The notes below the pieces were generated by a model that saw nothing but the letters and a program-made list of their open reading frames with translations, was not told the DNA's origin and searched no databases. A DNA stretch of 64,000 nt, from assembly GCF_900258515.1 (NCBI RefSeq), contig NZ_LT984884.1, positions 1,561,168 to 1,625,167 of the forward strand, given 5' to 3'. This document shows positions 1 to 8,248 of the stretch, one piece after another (position 1 is the stretch's first letter; the number at the start of each line of letters is the position of its first letter). This DNA comes from Lentibacillus sp. Marseille-P4043 (GTDB taxonomy: Bacteria > Bacillota > Bacilli > Bacillales > Amphibacillaceae). The translations under genes were made by a program, and so were the position numbers.

Positions 1-47
1 AAATCACAAGAGGGACATAGTATTAACTTAATTTAAAGGGGTAAATC

Positions 48-989
48 ATGGATCAATATTATATAACTAATTCTGATGTTCACGAAGTGTTAAATCAACA
101 TGGGTTAATAGCTAGAGATTTTGGTAAATTACCTAGGAGTGGCCAAAGACAAGTATTTGAAGTGGAATTTAATACAAAAAGATCAAGTATGCTTAAGTTT
201 GTTGATGTGTCTTCTTATTATACTTATCAAAGGTTGGAGTGGAATGACCTATCAGATACTGAATTTGAACATGAAAAGGAATATGAAATTGAGGCGAGAT
301 CGAAAAGAATTATTAGGGAGTTAGAGGCATCAAAAAAATGTCCTATCTTGCCACAACTAGAGATATTGGATGGATACCAAATTTTTACAACAGGAAATTA
401 TAATTTCATATACTATTTCGAAACAAAATTTGAAGGAAAAACATTAGATAAAAGTGACTTGTACCAAAGCCAGCAAGATATTAACACCGTTGTTGAATTT
501 TTACTTCAAATGGTCAAACAAATTAGGATAATGCACGATGCTGGTTATGTGCACAGAGATCTGACACCAAGAAATATAATCTACTATCAAGGTGAGTATA
601 AGATAATCGATGCTGGTTTAGTAAAATCAAATGATGAAGAAAAACTTACTGCTACTAGGGTTGAAATTGGTACACCATATTATATGGCGCCAGAACAAGC
701 TAAAAGGACTTCTGATTATACATGGGATTTTAGAACTGACTTATTTTCAGTTGGGTTAATTGCAATTGAAATATTTTTACCAAAGTCTCGGATTCTTGAC
801 AAAAAGGACAAAAGGGATTTACATTTTATTTTTCAAATTTGGAAAGATAAAGATTCTAGTCCAAAGTCAATATATTTATTTAGTAAAGTGATAGCTAGAC
901 TTGCCATAGAACAACGTCACAAAAGATGGTCAGATTTAGATGAATTATTATCTATGTTAGAGAATTTGACTAGGGAGGATATACAATGA
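48..989 (+). CDS. Ser/Thr protein kinase-like protein
   Basis: This 313-residue cytosolic protein has the eukaryotic-like protein kinase layout. A candidate ATP-binding lysine sits in SMLKF near residue 50. The catalytic loop reads HRDLTPRNI at about residue 169, DAG replaces DFG at about residue 188, and GTPYYMAPEQA gives the activation segment and APE motif near residue 207. There is no transmembrane or PASTA part, so it is not PrkC. It starts at an ATG behind AAAGGGG and overlaps the next gene by 4 bases (ATGA), which implies translational coupling. Because the partner is unknown and the neighbours are defence-like, I infer a signalling role in a defence module rather than cell-wall sensing. 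The kinase fold call is firm and the role is not. Confidence 0.85.
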   Translation: MDQYYITNSDVHEVLNQHGLIARDFGKLPRSGQRQVFEVEFNTKRSSMLKFVDVSSYYTYQRLEWNDLSDTEFEHEKEYEIEARSKRIIRELEASKKCPILPQLEILDGYQIFTTGNYNFIYYFETKFEGKTLDKSDLYQSQQDINTVVEFLLQMVKQIRIMHDAGYVHRDLTPRNIIYYQGEYKIIDAGLVKSNDEEKLTATRVEIGTPYYMAPEQAKRTSDYTWDFRTDLFSVGLIAIEIFLPKSRILDKKDKRDLHFIFQIWKDKDSSPKSIYLFSKVIARLAIEQRHKRWSDLDELLSMLENLTREDIQ

Positions 990-2188
990 TTTTTGCACAA
1001 CATGGTCCAGCGTGGAAACCTAAGTTAGAACGATTATTTTCAAATGACTTAATTGATGGTGTGATTTGGGATCCAAGAGAAGAGAAAGTAGATAGAATTA
1101 AAGAAATCCGAAATAATGATCATAATTATTCCTTAGTTCAAAATGTAGTTGATCTAAAAATATATTATAAACAATTTGAGTCATCTATCGTAAAAAGATT
1201 GAGTGAATTAGACTATTTTCCGAAGAGTAATATTGATAGGGCCTTTTTGCGAAACACAGAGAACCTTGAAACTTTAGTGAGTAGGTCTATAGACTTTCAA
1301 TTAGAATTTGATGTTGACGTAGTAATGGCACCGTCATTTTATTTATATAGTTTTAATGATAGAATAGTTGATAAACTATTTGATACATGGGAGATTTTTT
1401 ATGACCAGCTTCAAGATAATGGAATAGATAAAAATAAATTCGTTTCAATAATTTTTAATGAGACTGCACTCGAGAATAAGTCTTACATTTCTGATTTTCT
1501 TGATGACTTTAGTGACATTTCGCAAAAGTTTGACGGGATATATATTACTATTGATAGGGAAAAAGTTAAACATAGGCATGATTTTAATCCTAATCGTCTT
1601 AATGGTATGCTCCAATTTATATATGATTTAAAAAACTTAGGTCTAAAAGTTGTTATAGGTTATTCCGGAATTGAAAGTGTGTTATATTTTGCTGTTGGCG
1701 CTAATGCTATTGGAACAGGTTGGTTTTATTCTTTAAGAAATTTTAATAGAGAACAAAAGGGTTTAGAACCAGTTGAAAGTATGGGAAGACAGAAAAAGCG
1801 GTATACATCGATGAGTATGTTATACGAATTAGCAATTGAAGATGAAATATTTAGTATACCTAAAAATCTTAAGGAAGAACTATACGAAAAAATACTTACT
1901 GGCTGTGAATTAGATTCTAAAGTTAATGAAGGTAATATTGAAAATATAAATTTTAATGATATGTATCAACAATATTTCGAAGCTATGAAACAGGTTGTAG
2001 ATGAGATAAAGAAAAAAAACAAGATTGAAGAGAAAGTAAAATTAGTAAACCAGTTACTTGATACGGCAGATACAAATATTAAAAGATATAATGAACTGGA
2101 GACATTACAAAATATTAATGGTAAGCATATTAAAAATTATAAAATTGCATTAAATAAATTTCAAGAAGATAATTTTATTTTTGTATAA
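986..2188 (+). CDS. Unrecognised protein coupled to the kinase, possible TIM-barrel fold
   Basis: I do not recognise this 400-residue protein as a named family. It has no signal peptide or membrane segment. The middle part alternates strands and helices, with VVMAPSFYLYS, FDGIYITID, LGLKVVIGYSG and GANAIGTGWFYSLRNF. That pattern recalls a TIM barrel, perhaps of the tRNA-guanine transglycosylase type, but this is only an impression. The last 100 residues are charged and helical, probably coiled coil. The start ATG overlaps the kinase stop, so the two are almost certainly one transcription unit, and a hairpin terminator follows 12 bases after the stop. A plausible reading is a kinase plus substrate or effector pair. 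Confidence 0.7.
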   Translation: MIFAQHGPAWKPKLERLFSNDLIDGVIWDPREEKVDRIKEIRNNDHNYSLVQNVVDLKIYYKQFESSIVKRLSELDYFPKSNIDRAFLRNTENLETLVSRSIDFQLEFDVDVVMAPSFYLYSFNDRIVDKLFDTWEIFYDQLQDNGIDKNKFVSIIFNETALENKSYISDFLDDFSDISQKFDGIYITIDREKVKHRHDFNPNRLNGMLQFIYDLKNLGLKVVIGYSGIESVLYFAVGANAIGTGWFYSLRNFNREQKGLEPVESMGRQKKRYTSMSMLYELAIEDEIFSIPKNLKEELYEKILTGCELDSKVNEGNIENINFNDMYQQYFEAMKQVVDEIKKKNKIEEKVKLVNQLLDTADTNIKRYNELETLQNINGKHIKNYKIALNKFQEDNFIFV

Positions 2189-2200
2189 GTAATAAAGAGA

Positions 2201-2247
2201 GCAAGCTATTAGCATAGCAGATACCATGCCAATAGCTTGCTTTTTAT
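2201..2247 (+). terminator. Terminator between convergent genes
   Basis: GCAAGCTATTAGCAT (2201-2215) pairs with ATGCCAATAGCTTGC (2226-2240) with one mismatch, followed by TTTTTATT. It ends the kinase operon. The stop codon of the convergent minus-strand gene lies inside the T tract. Confidence 0.85.
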
Positions 2248-2930
2248 TGTTGTATGGAAAATGTTGAGGTTTCAATCTGATATTTAGCAATACTACTGAT
2301 AAACGAAGGGTTACATTGAACTTTTACCGTTTCCTTTTTAGGTTTGGAGAAATATTCAATCCTATCTTTAGAAACCCCAATCAATCCCACATTTTGATTT
2401 AGAAAGTAATTAATCTTACCTTCGTATAATCTTTTTGCTAGACCCATCGGTAAGACCACATAGGAATATGAAGAAAATTTTTTATTTATTGTTGCTTGAA
2501 GAACTGCCTTTTTCCATTTTGATAATTTTGCTTCATATGATATAAACTGTAAAATGGGAAATTGAAATTCATTTGAAATTATATATCTTTTTGGAGTTAT
2601 TTCTTTGATTATATTTGCTCTTGTTAGTTTAGACAGCAAGTTAGATAACACTTTTTCATTGTAATCCGTGCGATCTTTAAGGTAATCAAAGGTTCGAACT
2701 GCTTTTTTGTGTAGATAGGCTAAAACCTTGGCAAATTGATAATTTGAAAGTAAGTTTGCCTGTTCAGGATTCATTAGATTTGAATTATTAATAATTACTT
2801 GAACTATATCTACATTTCCAAACCGTGCATTAAATTCAGAAAGAACTTTTTCATTTTCCTTCAGATCGACTCTTTTAATTTCTATAAACTTTTCCTGTAG
2901 ACTTAATTCATTTGGAAACATTTTAGACAC
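2244..2930 (-). CDS. Winged-helix protein with a PD-(D/E)XK-like C-terminal half
   Basis: The 228-residue product has a predicted winged-helix region around residues 80-125 (KVLSNLLSKLTRANIIKEI followed by a strand). The second half contains FISYEAKLSKWKKAVLQA and then SYSYVVLP. This E-x-K followed by a W..A..QA helix is the pattern of restriction-endonuclease-like folds that bind or cut nucleic acid. I infer a DNA-binding regulator or nuclease; which of the two cannot be told. It converges on the kinase pair and shares its terminator region. Its start has a GAGGTG-type binding site just upstream. It may regulate or belong to the kinase module. Confidence 0.65.
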   Translation of the reverse strand: MSKMFPNELSLQEKFIEIKRVDLKENEKVLSEFNARFGNVDIVQVIINNSNLMNPEQANLLSNYQFAKVLAYLHKKAVRTFDYLKDRTDYNEKVLSNLLSKLTRANIIKEITPKRYIISNEFQFPILQFISYEAKLSKWKKAVLQATINKKFSSYSYVVLPMGLAKRLYEGKINYFLNQNVGLIGVSKDRIEYFSKPKKETVKVQCNPSFISSIAKYQIETSTFSIQQ

Positions 2931-3014
2931 CTCTTTTATATAATAACCTATAACAGTAAAAGAAAAAAGTGTTATTGTAAATGCAGGGGAACTGCTGGTG
3001 TCATGGTAAAGCGT

Positions 3015-3038
3015 GGCTATGGGGTCTGCCCCATAGCC
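3015..3038. repeat. Perfect palindrome, GGCTATGGGG arms
   Basis: GGCTATGGGG (3015-3024) and CCCCATAGCC (3029-3038) form a perfect 10-bp stem with loop TCTG. A related hairpin lies at 26313-26340. No T tract follows, so a dispersed REP-like element fits better than a terminator. Confidence 0.6.
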
Positions 3039-3138
3039 TATAAAGATATGATTAATAAGAAGGATTTGGAAAAATACTGGTGTCAGACCCCCACTGCATT
3101 AATGTGCCAAAGTGTACAAAGAAGCGAAACCCTTTTAA

Positions 3139-3834
3139 TATCCGTTGTTGGTTAAGATTCTGGATGCAAATGATGAATTATCAGTACAGGTACACCCAGA
3201 TGATCAATTTGCGCGCAAAGTGGAAGATGAACCATATGGGAAAACAGAGTGCTGGTATGTGTTGCATGCAGAACCAGATGCTGAACTTGTTTTGGGACAT
3301 CATGCCAAGTCTCAAAATGGGTTAGAACGCCTGATGGACAATAGAGAATGGGATACATTATTAAGACGTATTAAGGTTAAAACAGGTGATTTTGTCTATG
3401 TTCCTAATGGTACAATTCATGCAATTGGGAAAGGAATTGTGATATTGGAGACACAGCAAAGTTCGGATATTACGTATCGCGTTTATGATTATGATCGTAT
3501 GGACGCTGCTAGCAATAAACGTGAATTGCATTTGGAGCAAGCCAAACAAGTAACAACTATTCCACACCAAGATGCTCAATTGGATCAACTTGAGCAGAAT
3601 GTTGGAGATTTGAAAGTAAAGAAGCTAGTCGAAAATGAATATTTCTCGGTTTATCATTGGCAGCTAAATGGTATGGTTTCACAGAAAATGGAGAAAGATT
3701 TTATGCAGGTAAGCGTGATTGAAGGTAATGCACGGATTATGGTTGGTGAGAAGTCTTTTGCTATAGAGAAGGGAAATCATTTTGTATTGCCTTATGAGAT
3801 CAATGAATACATGCTTTCTGGGGATGCGGAGTAG
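3139..3834 (+). pseudogene. manA: 5'-truncated mannose-6-phosphate isomerase
   Basis: The frame aligns with class I mannose-6-phosphate isomerase from the PLLVKILDA motif onward. It contains the zinc-site block SVQVHPDD, the ...GKTECWYVL... segment, and VPNGTIHAIGKG with the active-site histidine. About 85 residues of the usual 315 are missing at the N-terminus, including the first cupin part, and a stop codon lies just upstream at 3136. The 5' end is replaced by a dispersed repeat of the GTCAGACCCCCAC type at about 3082-3100. A TTG at 3145 could start a short product, but without the N-terminal part catalysis is unlikely. I read it as a deletion remnant at the edge of the inserted island. 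Confidence 0.85.
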
Positions 3835-3955
3835 GGAGACTTCAAATTGTTAGTAAAGTCTGTTTTTGTCATTATAAAGGATTTAGAACTTGTCAGTTTG
3901 GGTTTTGGGGGTCTCATCAGTTTCATTAAGAGAATTGTAGAATGATAGTGTTTAT

Positions 3956-3984
3956 TTGAAGTAAATTGAATTTTGATGTAGAAT
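3956..3984 (+). promoter_or_regulatory. Candidate sigma-A promoter for the RT leader RNA
   Basis: TTGAAG (3956-3961), 17-bp spacer, TAGAAT (3979-3984). The predicted transcription start near 3991 coincides with the first base of the structured leader, 270 bases before the RT gene. Confidence 0.5.
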
Positions 3985-3990
3985 TGATTT

Positions 3991-4240
3991 TAATTCAGCA
4001 ATTGCTGAAGGCGTCTTGCAAATTGGTTGCAAGAGAGATAAGTTTAAACTTGTCAAGGTTCAGGCTGTTAAGAATTTTGACAAACAACCAGACTACTTCC
4101 ATGACTGTAAATATCATTTGCAAATCTGGAATGTCTACTAAACTTATCACAGTTATAATATTCTCCTTTATATTGTAATTGAATTGTTTAACGAATTTAG
4201 TGGTCAACGGGCTCTTCATTTATTGAATCCCAAAAACGTA
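3991..4240 (+). ncRNA. Structured non-coding leader of the reverse transcriptase, candidate template RNA
   Basis: The 270 bases before the RT gene are packed with inverted repeats. TTCAGCAATTGCTGAA (3994-4009) is a perfect palindrome. CTTGCAA (4015-4021) pairs with TTGCAAG (4027-4033). GATAAGTTTA (4037-4046) pairs perfectly over 10 bp with TAAACTTATC (4139-4148), closing a 112-base domain. That domain has two inner hairpins: TTGTCAA 4050-4056 with TTGACAA 4077-4083, and CCAGA 4088-4092 with TCTGG 4125-4129. No convincing protein is encoded, although one frame on each strand is open across the closed domain. In DRT2 antiviral systems an RNA of similar size and position is the template for rolling-circle cDNA. 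The RNA and its ends are inference. Confidence 0.55.
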
Positions 4241-4259
4241 TGCTAGGAGGTTTTCTGTT

Positions 4260-5549
4260 ATGAAACAGAGTAATAGGCCACAACAATTACATAGCCTCCC
4301 TAGCTCTTCGAAAATTGACTGGTCTAAATATGAAACTAAATATTATTTACACTTTGATGACCGGGTACGTATAGAGCATGTAAAAAATAAAATCCAAGAC
4401 CCTAATTGGGTTTCTTCGTATGCTTTTTTGCCTTCTATTCACTTCAAAATTAACTTCAACAAATATGTGACGATTTCAAACGATAAGACACTTTCAACTA
4501 ATCAACGGAAAAGAAAAAAGAAAAAAGTACGTCAAATCTTTTATGCTGCTCATAAAGATAGATTTATCTATAAATACTATGGTGATAGATTAAATAATGC
4601 TTATAATAGTTATGCTGAATGGAATGGAATAGATGATATCGCATTAGCTTATCGTAATAACAAGAATGGTAAGAATAATATCGATCATCGAACACTTAAA
4701 CAAAATATGAAAACTGTATTAGGCGTCGAGGAACTGCCCACTGATTGGTATAAGGTATTTAAGAACCTTACACAGTTTTCATATGTAAATAAATCCGATA
4801 TTGATATTTTTTTAAAACAAAAATATGGCGTCAAAAAGCTTAAAGAGCTCATGAAAATGCAAAAGTTAACAAAAATTATGACTCCTGCTGAGTTTCGTGT
4901 TTTTAAAGAAGGCCACCTTTATAAAAATAAAAAGCCCTACGGTATTCCACAGGGATCAGGGATGAGTGCTGTTTCATCTAACGTACATTTAATTCATTTT
5001 GATCAAAAGATTAAAGCTTGGGCTGATGCTCATAAGGCTCTTTATCGTAGATACTGTGATGATTTAATTTTAATCATACCAATTACCAGTACATCATCAA
5101 AGGTAGAGACAATAAAAAATGAAGTACTCCAAATAATTCAGGCTTATAAGGAACAGGGATTAAAGATACAAGAGGAAAAAACTGAAATACGTATTTATTC
5201 TAACGGGGTTCTTTTAGACGAAAGCCGACAAAACAGTACATTGGATTATCTCGGTTTTGTAACAGATGGTCAATCTGTACGGATACGTGAAAAAAGCCTT
5301 TTTAAATATTATTGTCGTGCATATCGTAAAGCGGACACAAGCCGTCGTGTTGCACTTGCAACAAAAAGAAAGGGTCCAAAAGAGAAATTATACAAAATAT
5401 ATACACATCTAGGTTTTAACTATAAAGGGCGTGGCAACTTTATTACTTATGCTTATAAGGCCCACGAAAAAATGGATAAGTTAAAAACGAAAAGTCTTAT
5501 ACGTAAGCAGGTTAAACGGCATTGGGGAAGAATACATAAGCGGCTATAG
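4260..5549 (+). CDS. Reverse transcriptase of the unknown-group/defence class, DRT2-like
   Basis: The 429-residue protein carries RT core motifs. GIPQGSGMSAVSSN (about residue 226) is motif 4, YRRYCDDLILI gives the catalytic centre Y265-C266-D267-D268, and the following helix and YLGF segment complete the palm and thumb. The N-terminal third is basic. It has no maturase X domain, no HNH endonuclease and no nearby group II intron, so it is not an intron protein. The AGGAGG site 9 bases before the ATG fixes the start. The upstream structured leader and the single-gene layout match DRT2 (UG2) antiviral RTs, which to my knowledge also use a YCDD centre. A retron RT is less likely because retron RTs are shorter, about 320 residues, and usually read YADD. 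The RT call is firm and the subclass moderate. Confidence 0.9.
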   Translation: MKQSNRPQQLHSLPSSSKIDWSKYETKYYLHFDDRVRIEHVKNKIQDPNWVSSYAFLPSIHFKINFNKYVTISNDKTLSTNQRKRKKKKVRQIFYAAHKDRFIYKYYGDRLNNAYNSYAEWNGIDDIALAYRNNKNGKNNIDHRTLKQNMKTVLGVEELPTDWYKVFKNLTQFSYVNKSDIDIFLKQKYGVKKLKELMKMQKLTKIMTPAEFRVFKEGHLYKNKKPYGIPQGSGMSAVSSNVHLIHFDQKIKAWADAHKALYRRYCDDLILIIPITSTSSKVETIKNEVLQIIQAYKEQGLKIQEEKTEIRIYSNGVLLDESRQNSTLDYLGFVTDGQSVRIREKSLFKYYCRAYRKADTSRRVALATKRKGPKEKLYKIYTHLGFNYKGRGNFITYAYKAHEKMDKLKTKSLIRKQVKRHWGRIHKRL

Positions 5550-5704
5550 TCCCTGGTGCCTGTGGTCATTTGTCAAAAAACACGGACCTTTTGGAATACA
5601 AGTAGTTTTGACGTTTTTGCATGATAATGGAAACAAGGTGATAAGATCATCAAATACATCAATGGATCCAACTTTCTTTTGAAATAGTTTCGGAGGATAA
5701 GCGT

Positions 5705-8116
5705 ATGAAAAAGCTCATGAGCAAACTAATAATTGCAATACTTTTATCTTCCCTATTTTTTCTCACTGTTGAAGTTAACGTGATTGTATATTTTTGTTTC
5801 ATTTCAGCGATTTGGGCCCTGATCTTTTTAAATTGTAGTCTATCAAAGAATATCGAGATTTTTGATACCATCATAATACTATTTATAGGGAATTTTGGAT
5901 CGTTCATATTAACAAAGGAACTGCAAAGCAATGGGTTTGGAGAAGGATATTTAGGTATTGTACTTTTATTCTGCTATCTAGTTTTTTTCATGATCATATC
6001 CATACGTAGCTATACTATTTATTCTGGTGGCGATGCAGAAACATCGGGAGACAAGGCGAAGTTAATGACAAAACGGAAAAAAGACCTGGAGTTCCTTCAA
6101 TATTATGTGAATATGTTTGATATTGTTGGCTTAAATGGTAGGTGGGGAACAGGGAAATCCTTTGTAGTTGGCAAGTTAAAAGAGGAAATGATGACTGAAT
6201 ATGAGTTTATTGAAATCGACATATTAGCCTGTAATCTTGACGAGCTTCAATTAACGCTAATAAAAGAACTAGAAGAGGTAATGTATAAAAATAGAATTGT
6301 ATCAAAGTATTCTAATAGGTTAAAAAGTTTCTTGGAAAGTAAATCGGTTATGTCAAAATTGCAGGGCATGCAAAGTTTCCTTATAAATAATAATATGTCT
6401 TATTCGGAAACGATAAAAGGTTTTAAGGAAGAATTGAATAAATTAGATAAAAAAATAATCATCGTTTATGAAGACATAGACAGGATATCAAATAAGGATG
6501 TAATCAAAAGGATTTTTGATATTTCCGAAAAACTATCAAATTCTAGGATAAAGATTATTTATCAATACCATGAGGATAATTTAAAAGATATAGGTTTTAC
6601 TGCTGATTACATCGAAAAATATATACCATTTAAAATGAATTTGACAGAGATAAACTTTTTTGAAACGTTAAACTTTGAATTGGGTAATAACTTTCGGAAT
6701 AGTAATTTGGTAGAATTAAATGATTTTAACTTTTTGAATGAGTATTCCCTACTGAATAGATTTAATGTTCTGTACGAAGCATTTGGAATCAATAAGGATG
6801 TAACAGTACCCTTTAAAAATATGAGTATAAGAAAAGTAAAAAACTTCCTGAATGAATTATCTAAAGTATTAGAGCGAAAACAGTATAAAGAATATAAGGA
6901 AGTTGTAATTAGCTTCTTTTTCGTAAAGCATTTTATTTGGTCAGTATATGAATGCTTAAGTATTGAAGAAGGGCTACTGGATGCAATCAGGTTTAATTAT
7001 GATTCAAAGTCTTATACCATAAACGAACTATTAGCAATGTATAACTCGGGGGAGATTAGCAAAAAAGAGGTAGAAGAAATATTTGAGGTTGAGGAGAATC
7101 AATTATTTTACTTTGTGCTGAAGCTGTTTGATTTTAATTATAAAGGTTATTCGCAAATTGATGCAAAGGACAGTAATGAAAGGCTACAGGCTATATTAGA
7201 AGAGCCTATTCATCAATTAAAAAATAAAGATAGCAATGAAAAGAAAAATAGATTGATTTGGAACTTATTGGCACAGGGAAAATCCGAATATACCGATTAT
7301 GAATATGTGGGAAATATATTCATTAGAGATGTCCTAGGGGGAAACAGGGCTGACCAAATAAAAAAGTATAATCAGTTTCGCGATCGATTATTTCACAATA
7401 GTTATGAACTGGATAATCAAACGATATTCAAAATTGGTGCACCGGGATTTGTAGAATTGTTTAAAGCATTTCGTATTGTAGATGCAACAGATGAGCAGCA
7501 AATAGAATTAGTGGATATTTATTTTAGCGTGGAGAATATAAAAACCTTTAATGTCGAACTTGTGCAAACAATGAATTATTGTGGTTTAAAAACAAGGAAA
7601 GAGTATATAAGCATTCTAGACAGGATCAATAAGTTACATATTGAAGGTAATTTAAATTCTGAGGACTGTTTTTCACAATTTTTAAAAACATATATTGGTG
7701 CATTATCAAAATTGGGCTATACAGATACTGAGTTCTTTAATCATAGTAATGACATAATAACAAACGAACGCAAAAAATTAATATTGCTGAGTCTTAAAAG
7801 GATAATAGGGAATTTATGCGATTTAAGTAATAAGATTAAGTTGAATGCAGTAGAAAAGGAACTAAGTGTAATTATTGAATTCATAGAAAAGCTTATTAAT
7901 ATAATAAACTGTGAAGATCAAATCACAAAAAAGAAATCAGGATTTGTAACAAGTGAAATTTCAAGTCGGTACATTAATCAAGATGAGTTTGATCGATTAA
8001 AAGGAATAGCAAATGATAAAGAAATAGATATTAAAACAGAAATTGAAAGAAGTTTTAAAGAAGGCAAAATCACTGTATATGAAATTGATAGATTGTTGGA
8101 TGGGTTAAATGATTGA
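5705..8116 (+). CDS. Membrane-anchored KAP-type P-loop NTPase
   Basis: The 803-residue protein begins with about four hydrophobic segments in residues 1-110. A KAP-family NTPase domain follows, with Walker A GRWGTGKS at about residue 144 and Walker B IIIVYEDIDRIS at about residue 251. The remaining 500 residues are mostly helical with no domain I can name. KAP NTPases include phage-exclusion proteins such as PifA. The gene lies 155 bases after the RT gene, same strand, with its own GGAGGA site and no clear terminator between, so co-transcription is possible. The last 32 codons and the DNA beyond them are repeated at 44091, next to a second LCP gene. I infer a defence ATPase at the inner membrane. 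Confidence 0.8.
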   Translation: MKKLMSKLIIAILLSSLFFLTVEVNVIVYFCFISAIWALIFLNCSLSKNIEIFDTIIILFIGNFGSFILTKELQSNGFGEGYLGIVLLFCYLVFFMIISIRSYTIYSGGDAETSGDKAKLMTKRKKDLEFLQYYVNMFDIVGLNGRWGTGKSFVVGKLKEEMMTEYEFIEIDILACNLDELQLTLIKELEEVMYKNRIVSKYSNRLKSFLESKSVMSKLQGMQSFLINNNMSYSETIKGFKEELNKLDKKIIIVYEDIDRISNKDVIKRIFDISEKLSNSRIKIIYQYHEDNLKDIGFTADYIEKYIPFKMNLTEINFFETLNFELGNNFRNSNLVELNDFNFLNEYSLLNRFNVLYEAFGINKDVTVPFKNMSIRKVKNFLNELSKVLERKQYKEYKEVVISFFFVKHFIWSVYECLSIEEGLLDAIRFNYDSKSYTINELLAMYNSGEISKKEVEEIFEVEENQLFYFVLKLFDFNYKGYSQIDAKDSNERLQAILEEPIHQLKNKDSNEKKNRLIWNLLAQGKSEYTDYEYVGNIFIRDVLGGNRADQIKKYNQFRDRLFHNSYELDNQTIFKIGAPGFVELFKAFRIVDATDEQQIELVDIYFSVENIKTFNVELVQTMNYCGLKTRKEYISILDRINKLHIEGNLNSEDCFSQFLKTYIGALSKLGYTDTEFFNHSNDIITNERKKLILLSLKRIIGNLCDLSNKIKLNAVEKELSVIIEFIEKLINIINCEDQITKKKSGFVTSEISSRYINQDEFDRLKGIANDKEIDIKTEIERSFKEGKITVYEIDRLLDGLND

Positions 8117-8205
8117 ATGGCGTTGGGTGACCATTTAACTTTTTTATAAGCAAATAAATGAGCGGCAGCTGGTGTATATTTCTAACTACTAATCTATCCT
8201 ACAAA

Positions 8206-8214
8206 TGGTATAAT
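8206..8214 (+). promoter_or_regulatory. Extended -10 promoter of LCP gene 1
   Basis: TGGTATAAT has a TG one base before TATAAT (8209-8214), 35 bases upstream of the LCP start, with no good -35. The same promoter precedes the second copy (TATAAT at 44275-44280). Confidence 0.5.
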
Positions 8215-8248
8215 AGTCATAGAAATTTTAAAGCAAAGGAATGCTATT

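Noticed and set aside
3080..3325. 81-residue frame over the manA start
   Set aside because: The alternative frame carries the clear ManA motifs; this one is a shadow.
4260..5549. Retron interpretation of the RT
   Set aside because: The leader has no evident msr-msd pair with a branching guanosine in inverted a1/a2 repeats next to the RT, and the protein is longer than retron RTs and reads YCDD.
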